Assembly: GCA_033064195.1 (NCBI GenBank)
Contig: JARBJD010000076.1
Span: forward strand, 124,001-188,000
Direction of reading: 5' to 3'
Length of the DNA stretch: 64,000 nt
Source: Blattamonas nauphoetae
Lineage: Eukaryota > Preaxostyla > Oxymonadida
Notes under the pieces: model-generated
Seen by the model: only the letters and a program-made list of their open reading frames with translations
Database searches by the model: none
Told to the model about the DNA's origin: nothing
Shown here: piece by piece, positions 10,096-22,015 of the stretch
Position numbering within the stretch: the first letter of the stretch is position 1
How the letters are laid out: each line of letters starts with the position of its first letter
Position numbers and translations under genes: made by a program

Positions 10096-12258
10096 TTACA
10101 GAGTTGCACTGGTTACAAGCGGGATGGTGAAGAACGACATGTCTGAGGTTGTGTCATGGAAACCAGGTCCAATATTCACGTATCGCGGGGACGCTGCGCC
10201 TGTTAAGAAGTCATCGATGGTGGGGAAATCGTCGGTGAATTCAAATGTTGGGGTTGGGCCGGCAGGCACAACGCGTGGACTTGAATCGGAGGAGGATGGG
10301 AGATTGGACGGGGGCCGGTCTTGGATTTGCTCAAGGGGAGGAATGTATACGAATGGGTTTCGAGCTGGGGTGTGTGTTTGTTTAGATTTTGCCTGTTTTG
10401 AGGTTATGATGGTGGGAGGAGTTTTTATTATGGGAATGACGGGAGGCGTCTCAAGAAGAGGGGCGGTGGTTTGAGGCCCAGGAACAACGTTAGAGGATGT
10501 GGGAGTGCTGCGAGCAACTTCGACAATCGGCACATCCTGCATAGTTGCCTTGGCCGCATTCGAAACTGCATCAATCCCTTTCGGAACGAAGGGTTTGGCA
10601 GAAGGAACAAATCGCTTTGTGGTGATGGCTAGAGAAGGTGTAGCGGCAGTCTGTTGTGTTTGATACTGATGAGGTTGTGTTGGAGCGAATGCTGACTGGA
10701 ATTGTGGTTGATTGGCATTTTGAGGAGGTTCGGAGAAGAGGGAAGGGGACGACGCTGGATACAAGGCCATCGGGGAATTCTGAAAATCGGGGCTGTGTGA
10801 AGAAACAGAGTTTGGTGCTTCAAAAAGCGGTTCCGATCCAGAAAAGTGGGAATGGCCATTCGAAACAAGAGTAAGACCAGACGTGTTTGGTGTGAGCAGA
10901 GAAACATCAGCAGACGCATTGGGCGAGTTTGGGAGATGTCCATTTGACGGCAGAAGCGGCTCTGACAGATTGAATTGGTACGGATTGTTCAAATTAGTGA
11001 TGCTAATTGGAATCCGCGTGGGGGTTGGGAGGACTGCTTTTTGTGCGTGTGACGGCTGGGGGAGTGTGAGCGGCCGTCCAATCTCGCTTGTTGGTGATAT
11101 TCCAGTTGTGGGGTGGATCTGAGTTGGAACGAGTGTGTGGTGGTTTGAAGGGGGAGATGGGTGTGTCTCCAACAATGGTGGTTTGTATTCGAGGATTTGG
11201 AATGAAATCACCTTCCCGCCAACTATAGGAAAGGTAATGTCAAGCTCTCTTGAACCGAGACGCTGCAACTTCGACAGTAACCGACGTGCAACTCTCTCTC
11301 CCGTGGGCGATTCATCAACACAAATGATGACGTTCCCCGTCAGTTTGTTGTGGTTGAGAGGTAATTCAACATGATCTAGTTTCGTCCCATACTCTGACAA
11401 AATCGGAACAAAATATGTTTTGAATGCACGCACCAAGTGATTAGCGCATGTTAGGAACGCGGTTGGCTCCAGCTCGTTCAGCCAATCAAATGACGTGAGA
11501 GAGACGACGAGTCTGGTTGTGTCCACAAAATACCGCTTAGCGTACATCACACAGCCCTTTGTTGTAAATGTAGAGTGATTTTTGAGGGCGTTTCGGCCGA
11601 CTTTAGCGGAGTGGCGGGACGAGAAAAGGACAAAAAGATGGTCCTCCTCTAAGAACTCTGTGCTGTCGTAATTGAACGGGTTTCGGACAATTCGATAGTT
11701 GTCTTGCAAATCGGGGTTTCTTCTGAGAAATTGGGATGGGAATGTTAAGCAAAAAATGGGCAAACTGGAGTATTGTTGCGATTGCAGACGAGACATGAAG
11801 TGTGTCTGCAAGCTCAATATTAATAGCCAACGACGTCGCCACATCACCCCGGAAAATGTGGGCAAAATGACCATCAATGTTCTGGGTATGTCAAGAGGAG
11901 AGGAAAACAAACGATTACTTGTTCTTGATCAATCATGTGTGATGGGATTCGAAAGTCGTCCGGAAATGATACCCGAAGTGTGGAGAAGGGAGCATCCTTA
12001 ACTTTGATACTCTCTGAAGGAACTCCGAAGAGATTCTGGAAGTAGCGTTTGAGTTGATCGTTCGGAAAATTGAAAGGAAGACTCGAAAGAAGGAGGATAT
12101 CTGGAAGAAAGTTCAATGAACAAAGTGAACAAACTTGGGGAGGGTAATTTGAATGATACACCGGTCATGGATAGCGAAAGGAGAAGTGGAAGAAAGGTGA
12201 GCCATACCCATTCTTTGAACATCCTTTTCATCGGCGAAAAAAACTGTTTTCTAACCAT
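10096..12258 (-). CDS. Uncharacterised protein with long Pro/Ser/Gln-rich tail
   Basis: Minus-strand gene of several exons. Two short introns restore one frame: 11,882-11,918 (37 nt, joins HMIDQEQ to NIDGHFAHIF) and 11,723-11,765 (43 nt, joins IATILQ to RNPDLQDNYRIVRNPF). A further 5' exon before about 12,130 is likely; its junction is unclear. The N-terminal ~250 residues look globular (SLTSFDWLNELEPTAFLTCANHL, NVIICVDESPTGERV). The rest is low-complexity Pro/Ser/Thr/Gln with scattered NPF and NPY motifs, as in endocytic adaptors, and ends DDFPTIDDFLTG. I do not recognise the family. Confidence 0.55.
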
Positions 12259-12310
12259 GATTTTTGACTTGAAACAATTTGTCCCTGATGGTTGTGGCGT
12301 GGGTTTCTAA

Positions 12311-13557
12311 ACTAGAACCTCCGAATGGTAATCATCAAAAAAGTCCACGGGTCATCGATCAAATCGACAAATAGGGACACACATCATCAATACGTCATTC
12401 TCGTCCCAAATTTTACAGATTATTGCCAGACTATATCTAATCAGGAAGCTATTCTGACATAGCTCAGGTTGAACTGTCTCACCGGAAGAAAGAAACGATG
12501 ACCTCAAATTTCATGGGGCAGGTAAAGAGGAGGGTTGATCCCATGACATATCGAACCATTCATAACGATGTTGCTGTGGATGATGTCGGATAAGGAGCGG
12601 ATCATGAATGGAGAGTGAAATTCGCCCGAAACCAGCCTTTCGGTTTCTCGTCACAACATCCAAATCAACAGTCAACAGCAGCATTATCAATACATTTCCG
12701 TCCGAAATGTGATCAAAAGAAAGTCGGGATTACGTTTTTTCTTCTTAAAGCGTTATGATGGCTCTTAACAAAAGACTCGTTCCTGCTCACAGGCAATCAT
12801 GATAGCGGTTCCATAAATAGCTCGCCAACACCTTTCTCGTGGATAAGTGTGGTGAATCGGCCCGAGGATGGTCATGGCACCTCCAGTGACCATGGAAATC
12901 ACACGCAAGCATTTCCATCTGATAATGGACAGTCTATCCATTTACTTGCCATTTGTTGACTTCTACCGTCGTGGAATGGATTGGATATTCCGGAAATCAA
13001 CAGTGGAGAACAGGAACTTCTTGTGTCTCTAATGGCAATCGACCATCATTCGAGCCGTCCTCTCCTGCTCTCTTTATTCACATGCAGACCAAATGAATCT
13101 CGTTTGGCAACGAATGATGAAGGTTTCCGCATCTGACAAATCAGTCAGACTTTGATACCTCCTCCTTCATTCGTCCCCAACTGATTTATCGTCGTTGTCT
13201 ATTTCTGTGTCAGAAATGACGAACAACATAAACCTGATACGTGAGTGACTGGAATACCACCATTTAAGTCGATTGCACTTCGTATACATGTTCATATTGC
13301 ATTGGACACTGACGAATTGGAGGCCCGAAGACAATGGCAGATCTGTCGTCAATCCAAACGAATTGTCGGGATATCCTGTTTGGATGAGATTGGCACAATT
13401 GTTTGTGTGACTTTCAGTGGTTCGTTTCCCTCGTATTCAGCTTCATTCGGGCATTTTCATTCTCTCCATTCATGAGACCTTCCCAAGCTTTTCTGTCTTA
13501 TTCTGGTCCTCTGAAGCAGCCCAACGAATCAAAGGTGAATGATGGCCGATATGAAAA
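12311..13557. other. Intergenic region, no gene supported
   Basis: All frames are short and without family motifs. Sequence composition looks non-coding. An upstream exon of the following gene may lie near 13,400-13,560, but I cannot fix it. Confidence 0.4.
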
Positions 13558-13644
13558 TTGTTTGGAGAACTTCATTTGTGCCAAGTTGTCTCAACTTTAA
13601 ACGGGTCAGATCAAAAGGCGTCGTCCACAATTCCCTCCCCATCC

Positions 13645-14166
13645 ATGTTTAGTGTCGTTACTCCCGTCCCCACTCCGTTCTCCCCTTCTCCAGCGGATGC
13701 AGTAATTTCAGACTTATCTGACAACGGTCTACCAGACGAATTCGTTTGTGTCTCCGTCAACAATTTGAATAATTCTCTTCAGAAATACTCGCTAGATTTC
13801 TCGCATGACATCTGCAACCGATGGGAAGACCAATTTAGCCATTCTACGTATTCCCAGACTTGTTCTGTCTCTCGCTCGCCACCACGCGAATTCTGTCCTC
13901 GACGCTCCGATCCAACGGATATGACAGAACTCGTGGCATCGCCGCCTCTTTCATTCTGTTCGTTCTCATCACAACCACCACTGTCATTTGTGTGTCAAAA
14001 TCCAATATCCCACTTAATCGGTACACCATCCCCGACACTTTCGACGCTCCCATCTCCTTCAATCTCCCCCGATCTCACTCATTTTTCGGAACTCTCGCCA
14101 ATCCAAACAAATATAACAGACTGCCCCCAATCCCCATACTTTCGTCCTGACCACATCAAATCCTGA
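13645..14166 (+). CDS. Ser/Pro-rich hypothetical protein
   Basis: The frame is open without an ATG from 13,558; the first ATG in frame is 13,645 and the stop is TGA at 14,164. The product is Ser/Pro/Thr-rich with repeated short SPSP and PSPS motifs and no recognisable domain. A second, overlapping frame (13,860-14,150) is also open, so the choice of frame rests on composition only. It could be a disordered regulatory protein, a last exon, or not a gene. Confidence 0.3.
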   Translation: MFSVVTPVPTPFSPSPADAVISDLSDNGLPDEFVCVSVNNLNNSLQKYSLDFSHDICNRWEDQFSHSTYSQTCSVSRSPPREFCPRRSDPTDMTELVASPPLSFCSFSSQPPLSFVCQNPISHLIGTPSPTLSTLPSPSISPDLTHFSELSPIQTNITDCPQSPYFRPDHIKS

Positions 14167-14935
14167 TTTCATTCCAAGGGCATTTTTCCCTTTTTTTGTA
14201 TCGTTCAGTTCGTCTCACATACTCTCAATATTGGTTTTTTGTCGAATTGGATCAAATAAAGTCCTTTCAATGGAGAAAAGGTTGTTCGAAACAGAGGATC
14301 GTGGTGTCCCAATTTCATTAACAAGCCCTCATTTCACAAAAATGGTTCTCTAACTTTGTTTATAATGTGAAGTGGAATCTAGTAAATGGGGTGACCATAC
14401 CCGAGATTGGTATGCATGCGAAATGCCCATTTCTTTGAAAATACACCAGACGCTCGATCAAGATCACACCCACTTCTGTCATCTCTCACATATCATGCTT
14501 TCTGCACACTCACGATCACATTTAGAACGTCGAGCCTTCTGAAATACTTCATCTTCTCCTTATCTTCAGTGTGTCGCTCATCCTGAGAGACACAGCAACG
14601 ATTCTCATTTTTTGAGAATCCACGTTGAAATTGCGTTGTCATCTATTTCCGAATGCTTTTTGATTGCGGAGCGTCGTTGATGCTGCCTGTTTAGAAACTG
14701 TCGACGAGAGACATCTCACTTTTCGTCATTCTTTTGTCAAATCACTCACCACACCGTTCATGCTTCTTCTTTTCTTCTCTTTTCAGTCTGCCTTTCTGGA
14801 TGTTGTTCTTTCCGTAAATGCAATTCTTCACACCTCTTTGGAGTCTGAATCCACAATTGTTTTGAACATTTTTGAATCGAATCGTAATAGAACAGAATTG
14901 TGGCCTCTTTTTTTAGAATAAGGAGTCAACTGAAT

Positions 14936-15363
14936 CAATTACAGGCATGATCCTACCCCGTGCCCCCCTCCAATATTTTAAGAGGAGCTTTGTTTAATAT
15001 CATTTCACAATGTCTTTGTTTTTATTTTTCGATTTGAGACCGGGTTTTGGAGATATAAATTCATCTACACTTCACCCGATCCTTTTTCCAGACACTTTTT
15101 CATAATGTCGGATAGTCTTCACAGCCCCCCGCTCAAGAGCAGGGGGGGCTGTGAAGACTATTGGTGAATTCTCAAAAGTAACATAGAAAAAAGGATCTTT
15201 GTGAAGTGTTGAAACAAATAATGGGCTGGATCGAGCCAAAAAGGGCAGCTTCTTTTCGCCCTCAAAATCACAAAATTTTATCAAAAGTGTGTTTATGAAT
15301 CAAAAACAGACATATTCGAAATTTTTTGTGAGGGGGCACGGGGTATGATTAAGCCCAATTACA
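14936..15363. mobile_element. hAT-type MITE with 8-bp target duplication
   Basis: The element is 14,944-15,355 (412 bp). It begins GGCATGATCCTACCCCGTGC and its reverse complement begins GGCTTAATCATACCCCGTGC, followed by four further C bases on both sides. The direct repeat CAATTACA flanks it exactly (14,936-14,943 and 15,356-15,363). At its centre (about 15,112-15,163) is a near-perfect hairpin with stem AGTCTTCACAGCCCCCC and loop GCTCAAGAGC, and the two halves are loosely complementary throughout. No coding sequence is seen. It lies between two host genes. Confidence 0.85.
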
Positions 15364-15752
15364 ATGCAGATCAATGTTCGACAGTTGGTCAGAACCTCTC
15401 AAGTTGCAGTTCTCCGGATCTTACAAACGAAAGCTCAAGACACGACTCTGACGACATATCCAACGAACAACCCTTTCATTCGATCCGGTCTGCAAAACAG
15501 AAACATCCATAAGTGAGAGAACTGGGTCTTGTGTCCTTTTTTGTGTCGTGAATACATTTTTTGTCGACAGAACGATTGGAGACGACTTTCTCGATTTAAT
15601 CGGAGATTTCAAGAAACCTTGTTTGCAATTTTGGAATAAACTACTAGAGATAAACTGATTAACAGGAATCAATCCATCCAAATAGATTGTCATTCCAGAG
15701 ACAAGGATCCAAACTTTTATTGCGGTTCGATCGTATCCAAAACTATCTCGAA

Positions 15753-16770
15753 ATGAATGAAGAATCATTTTCGATTAGTTTCACACTTGCCGAGTATCTT
15801 AGGCAGTGTACTCTGAATCATGAAGTCGAGAAGACGCGCTATTTTGAACAGCACTTTATGAAGAAGATCGTAGTCCGCTTTTGTGGAAATGTGTTAGAAA
15901 AGGATCATGACATGATTAGCATGTATTGTCGACCAGCAACAGATTTTGGAACTAGCCCCCCAGCGCCCAATGTCCACCTTATCAAGAAAGGTGATTCGAA
16001 GTCGTTCGAAACAAGGGAAGACGGTGTCTCATTTGTTGTTGGGACTTTGTTAACGCTCACAAGTGTGCTTATTTTCACCTTATTCTCCAGTTTCCGGGGA
16101 AGTTCCTAGTGTGACGCTCGAATCAATACCAAACTCATCTCAACCTCAAATTGCTGATTGGCTCACATTTCCTGTGTTCCACGATATATTTTTTTCGACC
16201 GACGAACGGTTTTATCAGGATATCTACAAGACCAATTGGGAAGGACGAGAAATAAGTGCTCTCATCACCTTATTGGACCGCCCAAAACTCCAAGATCATT
16301 ATAATCGAATCAAGTTTCGCCTTCTCGATAAACACACAGACAGCACATATTTGGATCGCCAGGAATGTTTCTTTGAAATTCCTGAGGGCCATGGAGTCCT
16401 GGATCCGTACTACAAAGATGAATCTTGGAAGACTTTTGCATTCCACGTCATTCTGAAGCCCAAAGTACGAAGGAGCTATGAACCCAGACGACACATCTTT
16501 GACTTTGTTCTTATTGTCTGTGACCCGATCCCCCTGACCCACATTCAATCATCTCTGAAAGAGCAGCCGGATCCTCTCCCGAAAGTCAATCCACCATCAA
16601 TTCATCAACCACAAAATCATCCACCACCGGTGTACAAACATGAGACGATGTCGATCCATGCCACAATGTATAATCCAACTAATCGTCCGCCATCGAATCC
16701 ACCTCCATTCGCTAATCGTGGAGGCGCAGTACCTGGGGCATTTTCCACGCTTACTCCGCCATATAATTAA
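15753..16770 (+). CDS. Uncharacterised protein, two exons
   Basis: ATG 15,753 opens MNEESFSISFTLAEYLRQC. A 67-nt GT-AG intron (16,024-16,090) joins ETRED to VSGEVPSVTLES in frame. The protein then runs about 225 residues to TAA at 16,768. The middle part is probably globular (WLTFPVFHDIFFSTDERF, WKTFAFHVILKPKVRR). The last 80 residues are Pro/Asn/His-rich. No family is recognised. It is separated from the RS-domain gene by about 250 bp of non-coding DNA. Confidence 0.55.
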
Positions 16771-17025
16771 TTAATTCGGTCTCATTTCGACGCTTGCTCA
16801 TTGTTTCCTGATCGTTCCACATTCTTTTTCATCGCCTCATTGAAAGCCAAATTAACTGTAAACCATTCTAATAATTCGATTATTGATATGACTAGCCTTG
16901 ATTCCTCTCTTGCGCTCTCTGGGGTCGATCTTTCAGCACTGTCAGATTCCCAGCGACAACAATTTGAACAAGTCTGATTTCTCCCATTTTCAAACACTAC
17001 TTTATTTTATCGCAACCTTTACCAG

Positions 17026-17886
17026 GCATTAAAACTAAAAATAGAAGAAAAACTGAAATTGAAGCGCAAAGAAACTTCTCGCCACTCAGTGAATTCGCAC
17101 TCCCAATCGGTATCCAATCATATCACCTAAATATTTCTTCTCTCTTCACAGAAATCCGGAGACCACCGTCATCGACATAGATCTAGTCATCGGCATCGAA
17201 GGAGATCGTATTCGCGATCGCCGTCTTCCAGTTCTCACTCGCCAAACAGACGATCGCCCTCTCACTCAAAACCATATCGTACATCTCACCATCATCGTTC
17301 ACCTTCAAGAAATTCCACAGTAGATTCACGTGATCGATCATATAATCGTCGATCTCCTAATTCTCGAGACGAACACCGTCGCAGTACAAGACATCACTCT
17401 CGCTCGCCCTCCCGACGACTTCCTTCTCCACATTCTCCTCCGCACAGTCCTATCGAAGAGGATCCCGCTTTGCGAGAAATGAGAGAACAAAGAGAGGCTG
17501 CTCTTCAAGTTATAAAAGAAAAGAAAGCAAAAGCGGAACAAGCCATTCGCGAAATGGAAGACGAACAAGCAAAAGAAGCCCAACTCAGAGCAATGGAAGA
17601 GAATGAGCGGATGTTGCTTGCCATTCGCACGGAACAGAGACGGCAGAAAGTGAAAGAAACGGCCGAGAAGGCAAAACAGACCAAACAAGAGCGACTCTAT
17701 TTGAGTGGCGAAAAGAAGTACAATACGATCGATACTGTGGTCCCGACATATGCAAAGTATGCTTCGTTTTTGGTTATGTCTTTAGGGAAACGTTCGAGCA
17801 TGTGGCGGGAAAGAGAGGAGCACAATGAGAAGAGTGAAATGACAAAGAAGTTTTCTTCATTTTCATTTCACTCAACCTTGCAATGA
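17026..17886 (+). CDS. RS-domain protein, splicing-factor-like (5' end partial)
   Basis: An exon at 17,026-17,088 (acceptor TTTACCAG) encodes a Lys/Glu-rich stretch. It joins across a 63-nt intron (17,089-17,151) to a long exon. This starts with His/Arg/Ser-rich RS dipeptides (YSRSPSSSSHSPNRRSPS) for about 90 residues, then a charged, probably coiled-coil segment (ALREMREQREAALQVIKEKK to TAEKAKQTKQERL). RS domains are typical of nuclear pre-mRNA splicing factors, which suits a genome with many small introns. The first exon is not identified. The end is uncertain too: a donor-like GTATGC at about 17,756 after PTYAK could end the exon earlier. Confidence 0.55.
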
Positions 17887-18000
17887 TCATTTAATTATAA
17901 GATTTATATGCTAAGATTACATTTATTCCAAAGTCAGACTTTCACAACAATTAGATGGACGAATGAAAATCAGGATCACAGTCCCATAGTCGGACTTGTC

Positions 18001-18534
18001 ATGGACTCGATCATCGAAACTGCCAACAAGTTTGTATTCCTATTTTTCTTCAGTTATTTCACTCATATTCACGTTTATTCTTCATTTTTCCAACTTTTCT
18101 CTTCATATATCCTTGCATCTTCACTTCTTAGACAACAACCCAAAGAAGCCCTGAACACACTTCTGGAAGGGGCTCTTGAAGCAGACACAATTGAATTTGA
18201 GGATTCATGGTGCCCTGCAGTTGTAAATGCTCTGAGTGGGCTGAAGGATACAGATGCCGAAATTAATCCATTGATCGCGCCTCTCCAAATCGTTCAGGTC
18301 TAATACGAATTTTCTCGTCATTTTCTTTCTTGTATTATATATCTCTAAATTTTTCAGCAAGATGCCCTCATGCGGGCCATTTACTATGGCTTAGAGCGCA
18401 CAGACAATGGCCTGTCACTTCTCAAATGGCACGGAGCTCTTGTCAAGAAGGCTGGAGTTGGCTGTGTGGTCAGGTACCTCTGCGAGCGTTCTTCGAACAA
18501 AACGTCCGATGGCGATGCTGACGATGACGATTAA
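18001..18534 (+). CDS. ARPC5: Arp2/3 complex subunit 5 (ARPC5/p16)
   Basis: Three exons join in frame across introns 18,030-18,131 (102 nt) and 18,298-18,357 (60 nt). The C-terminal exon carries the family hallmark ALMRAIYYGLERTDNGLSLL then WHGALVKKAGVGCVVRYLCE, matching the ARPC5 pattern of a helix pair followed by a Gly-Val-Gly motif. The middle exon (PKEALNTLLEGALE) fits the helical repeat region. ARPC5 is the smallest subunit of the Arp2/3 actin-branching complex in the cytoplasm. With ATG 18,001 the product is about 123 residues, shorter than usual. The same frame is open back to 17,908, so the true start, or an extra 5' exon, is unsure. An acidic tail (DGDADDDD) precedes TAA at 18,532. 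Confidence 0.75.
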
Positions 18535-18693
18535 ACCCATCTTTGTCCGCTTCACTTTTTCTGTTCATTCGTTCTTCGTTCCCGATTCATTTCACTCCTA
18601 CTTGTTCATCCAAACAATTGATATGACAAAACATGAATTAAGAAGTGAAATTAAAAACAGACGACGTGAAATGAAAAAGCAAGACGCTCCGAT

Positions 18694-21580
18694 TCAATCG
18701 TTTGGGTTCGATCCGTTGTCGTCTTCAGAATTCGAAGCTGAGGAGCTATCAGATCCAGGCTGCATTCGTTCTGTAGAAACAGTAGATTCGTCACTCGACT
18801 CATCCTGTTCTTTCTCCGTCTCTGTTGAACAATCCGATGACGATGGATCTTTCTTATGGGTCTCCGTTTCCTTCCTCTTTGCCAACCTGCGCAGCTCCTC
18901 CTCCGATGAGTCAACAGATTCTTCCTCGCTTTCATCTTCGTCCGTCCATCGCTCCTTCTTCCTCAGCACACGTGTGATTGGTCGATACGCGCTGTCAACA
19001 GAGTTCACAACCTCTTCAGCCCGCTCTCCCCCCTTCCCTCCCTCCTCACTCATTCCCTCCTCTGTCTTCCCAATCTCCTCCTCCTTCCCCGAAAACTGAA
19101 CACGCTGCCCACAAATTGTAAACCCGCCAGCGGCTCTGTCAGCAGCGTCCTGACCCTCACTCGGGCTTCCCAATCGCTGCTTCTCGCTCATCCTCATTTC
19201 GTCAGTCTGGTCTCGCTGTTGAAGCAGTCTGAACGTCTCAACTTCTGTCGGAGGCTGGTCAGGCTCAGCCTCGCCGTCCGACTCCCACGATTCAGAATCG
19301 GATTCCGTGTCCCATTCTCCAGAATCTGTGTCGTCGTTCTCGCCGATCTGGTCGAAGTCATCGTCCATCGAGTGGTGATGTGCCGATCTGTGTTTATCAC
19401 GGGCCTGCCGAAGCAGTTCTTCGTATTTCTTCCGCTGTTCGAAATGCAGTCCCTGCTTTTCCTCCGCAAACGACTCGACGAACGATGGGTCTTTCAGCAT
19501 TTCAGCGAAGATGTTGGGTCGCTTTGTGATTGGCAGAGCTTGGCTTCCCTGCTTCTCGATTTCGTCGTCGATGATTAGTTTCTGCATCTCGCTCCAATGT
19601 GGTCGTGTTGCGAAGAGAACTCGGAGATGAGGGAAATCGGCCTGGGTGTCGATGACGAGGCGAGCGAGGTGGATGACGAACGAAAGGAAGGAGGGTGTGC
19701 TGTTCTGGTTGAGTGTTGCATTGATTGACGAGTGGGAGAACGTGTGGATCGAGTAGAACATGCGCGACATTGAGATCAGCCTGTCGGAGTGTGTCATCTG
19801 GTGGGTCGGATCTCCGTCAGGCGAGTGGAACGAAGATTGAGAAGAAAGAGGGGAGTCGACATTGTCTGGACTGTCGCTTGGCTTGGGGGTGTCTGTGGTG
19901 GTGTGTGGGGGGATAATAGCTTGCGGTTCGGAAGGGGCGGGGAGAGGAGAGGAGGGTGTGTTGTTGGTCGGTGAGTGTGGGAGTGATGTGTTGGTGAGAA
20001 TTGGCTCTATAATGGAGTGTGTGTTGGTGTTGATGCTGTTTGTGTCGGAGTCGGTGTGGGATGGGTTGAGAGGGGGTTGTTCCGTCAGATCGGTGGACAA
20101 GTTGGGGGGAGGATCGTTAGTTTCCGGATGAGGTGAAATAGTGTCATGTTTCTTGTCCTGGTCCATCTCTGTTGTTGTATCTGGTGGAAAATCATCTTTG
20201 AGCAATCCTTCCTCCTTTTCTTCGCTTGTTTCGACGATTTGGAGAGGCGACGGAACAGGCGTGGCCGGCGTCTGTCCTACACGCCTCTGATATTCTCGGT
20301 CAACCTCCAAAACAATATTTTCAACAAGTTTCGATTCGAGGATCAAAGATGAACGAAGCTCGCCTCCTCGGACGACGAGGACGTGTTCGAAAAGCGTGAA
20401 GAGTTCTGAGTGGAGGACAGAATTGTGGGGATATTGGAAGAATAATTCAACAAGAGTTGGGAGGAAGTCTGTTTGAAGCACAGCTGTATCCACCCGATCG
20501 GAGATCATACTGCGGAGAAGGGTCGAAAAGAGGATGACGACTGGAGAGAGAAAATAAGAAGAAGAAAAACCTTTCAATCGATATAATCCAACATTATCGC
20601 CAAGTTGGAAGCAGAAGGGTCGAGGGATGAAGCCTTTTGAATCAAAGGCTGGTGGATTCTCTTTCAACACATCAACGTAAAGTTGGAGATGATCAAGCAG
20701 AACCCACTGAACAAGTCTGCTTGGTTCATAATAATCGTCAATTGTGTCGGCTGAATCGCTGTCTTCGTATGTTGGGCGTGAGTTCCAGATGATTTCGATA
20801 AGAAATTGGATGATGGAGATGAATGCACGATTGTTCCATGGATTTGTACCAATTTCAAGAATAAGTGTCATATCACGTTGGGTGAACAAATCGTCGATCG
20901 TGGCACCATAATTTGGATCCATGAACCTGCTTGTTACGTTGTACAGAAGTTGTTCGAGATTCGACGGGATCTGAAAAAATAAAGCGGAGTCAGACCCAAA
21001 AATACTAACATACGACTGGATCAGTGGTTGTGTGAATGATGGTGAGGAGTTTGTAAATGAATGAGTTCTCTTGAATCCACTGGTTAAATGATGAAGGAAT
21101 GAAGATGGAAAACATGTGACAAACTGTCAGGAGTGCAGTTCTTCCTTGTGATCCATCAATCAACAAGATCACAGCATAGAGAAATTCGCAGATTGGGTAC
21201 GAGTGTGCATGATCTAGAGCCAAAAACACGAGATTTCTGTTTTGGATGATGTTCACAAGCTGGAAGGACAATATGTCAAGAACATGAGAGAAGAGAATAA
21301 ATGAAATGCCTTTGATCCATATTGGGTCAGGAGGTTATGAAAAACGCGGCAGAATGAAGAGAGAACGAATGGAGAAATCGGTGGAGGCCGTTCAAGTAAT
21401 GTTAGGAATTGTTCTAAAATTGGTGGCTTGAAGAGCTGCATATGAATTTCTATCCGATCCCACGAGAGAATTTCCGTTGCAATGAGCGCTTGTTGAGATA
21501 TTACTGGAAGTTTGTGCGGTTCTGATTCGTCGGAGAGCATGACTTTCACAAGCTCTGAAATGTGTTCAGTCGTACAAACA
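18694..21580 (-). CDS. PP6 regulatory subunit, SAPS domain (PPP6R/SAP190)
   Basis: Minus-strand gene with at least three exons. The SAPS-type helical repeat is seen in the 5' exon (ALIATEILSWDRIEIHMQLF, ILEQFLTLL), the next exon (LVFLALDHAHSYPICEFLY, then SSFNQWIQENSFIYKLL), and the main exon from about 20,970. A 41-nt intron near 20,972-21,012 joins TTDPVV to IPSNLEQLLYNV. The main exon has NNRAFISIIQFLIEIIW and LPTLVELFFQYPHNSVLH. After a Thr/Pro/Ser-rich insert (about 19,850-20,200) SAPS-like sequence resumes (HLARLVIDTQADFPHL). The product ends in a long acidic Ser/Glu/Asp tail. SAPS proteins target the PP6 phosphatase. The first coding exon is not fixed. Confidence 0.8.
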
Positions 21581-22015
21581 CTGGAGTTTTAAGCGAAAAA
21601 GGGAGAATAAGAGCAATGGTATATTTAAATCATAGAGAATGAGACGAACTATCTCATGACGCTGGGAATTCCCAATTTGAACGTTTGAAGAGAAAGTGGG
21701 TTGTTTAGGAACTCAAAAATGGGACGTTCCTCTTCGATGATTGAGGCAATTGAGTCAGGGATCATTCAGGAGGAAGATGAGAGAAAAGTGGATCTCCTGG
21801 CTGAATGGCACAATGAATTAAAATTTGGATCGCAAATAAATGAAAATAGCGGGAGCAAAAGACAGACTATATCAATAATCCAGACTTTCCGTCAGATATA
21901 CAAATTCTTATTCGATCGACCCCGAACAGAACGATTTCGCCTTGCTGACGTTTGAATAGCCACTCGTCCGTCATATTCCATCACAAATCATGAATAGGCA
22001 TTTATAGCGAAGTGT

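Noticed and set aside
17026-17886. ARGLU1 assignment for the RS-domain protein
   Set aside because: The RS region followed by a charged coiled coil is similar in style, but the C-terminal part does not match, so only the domain type is named.
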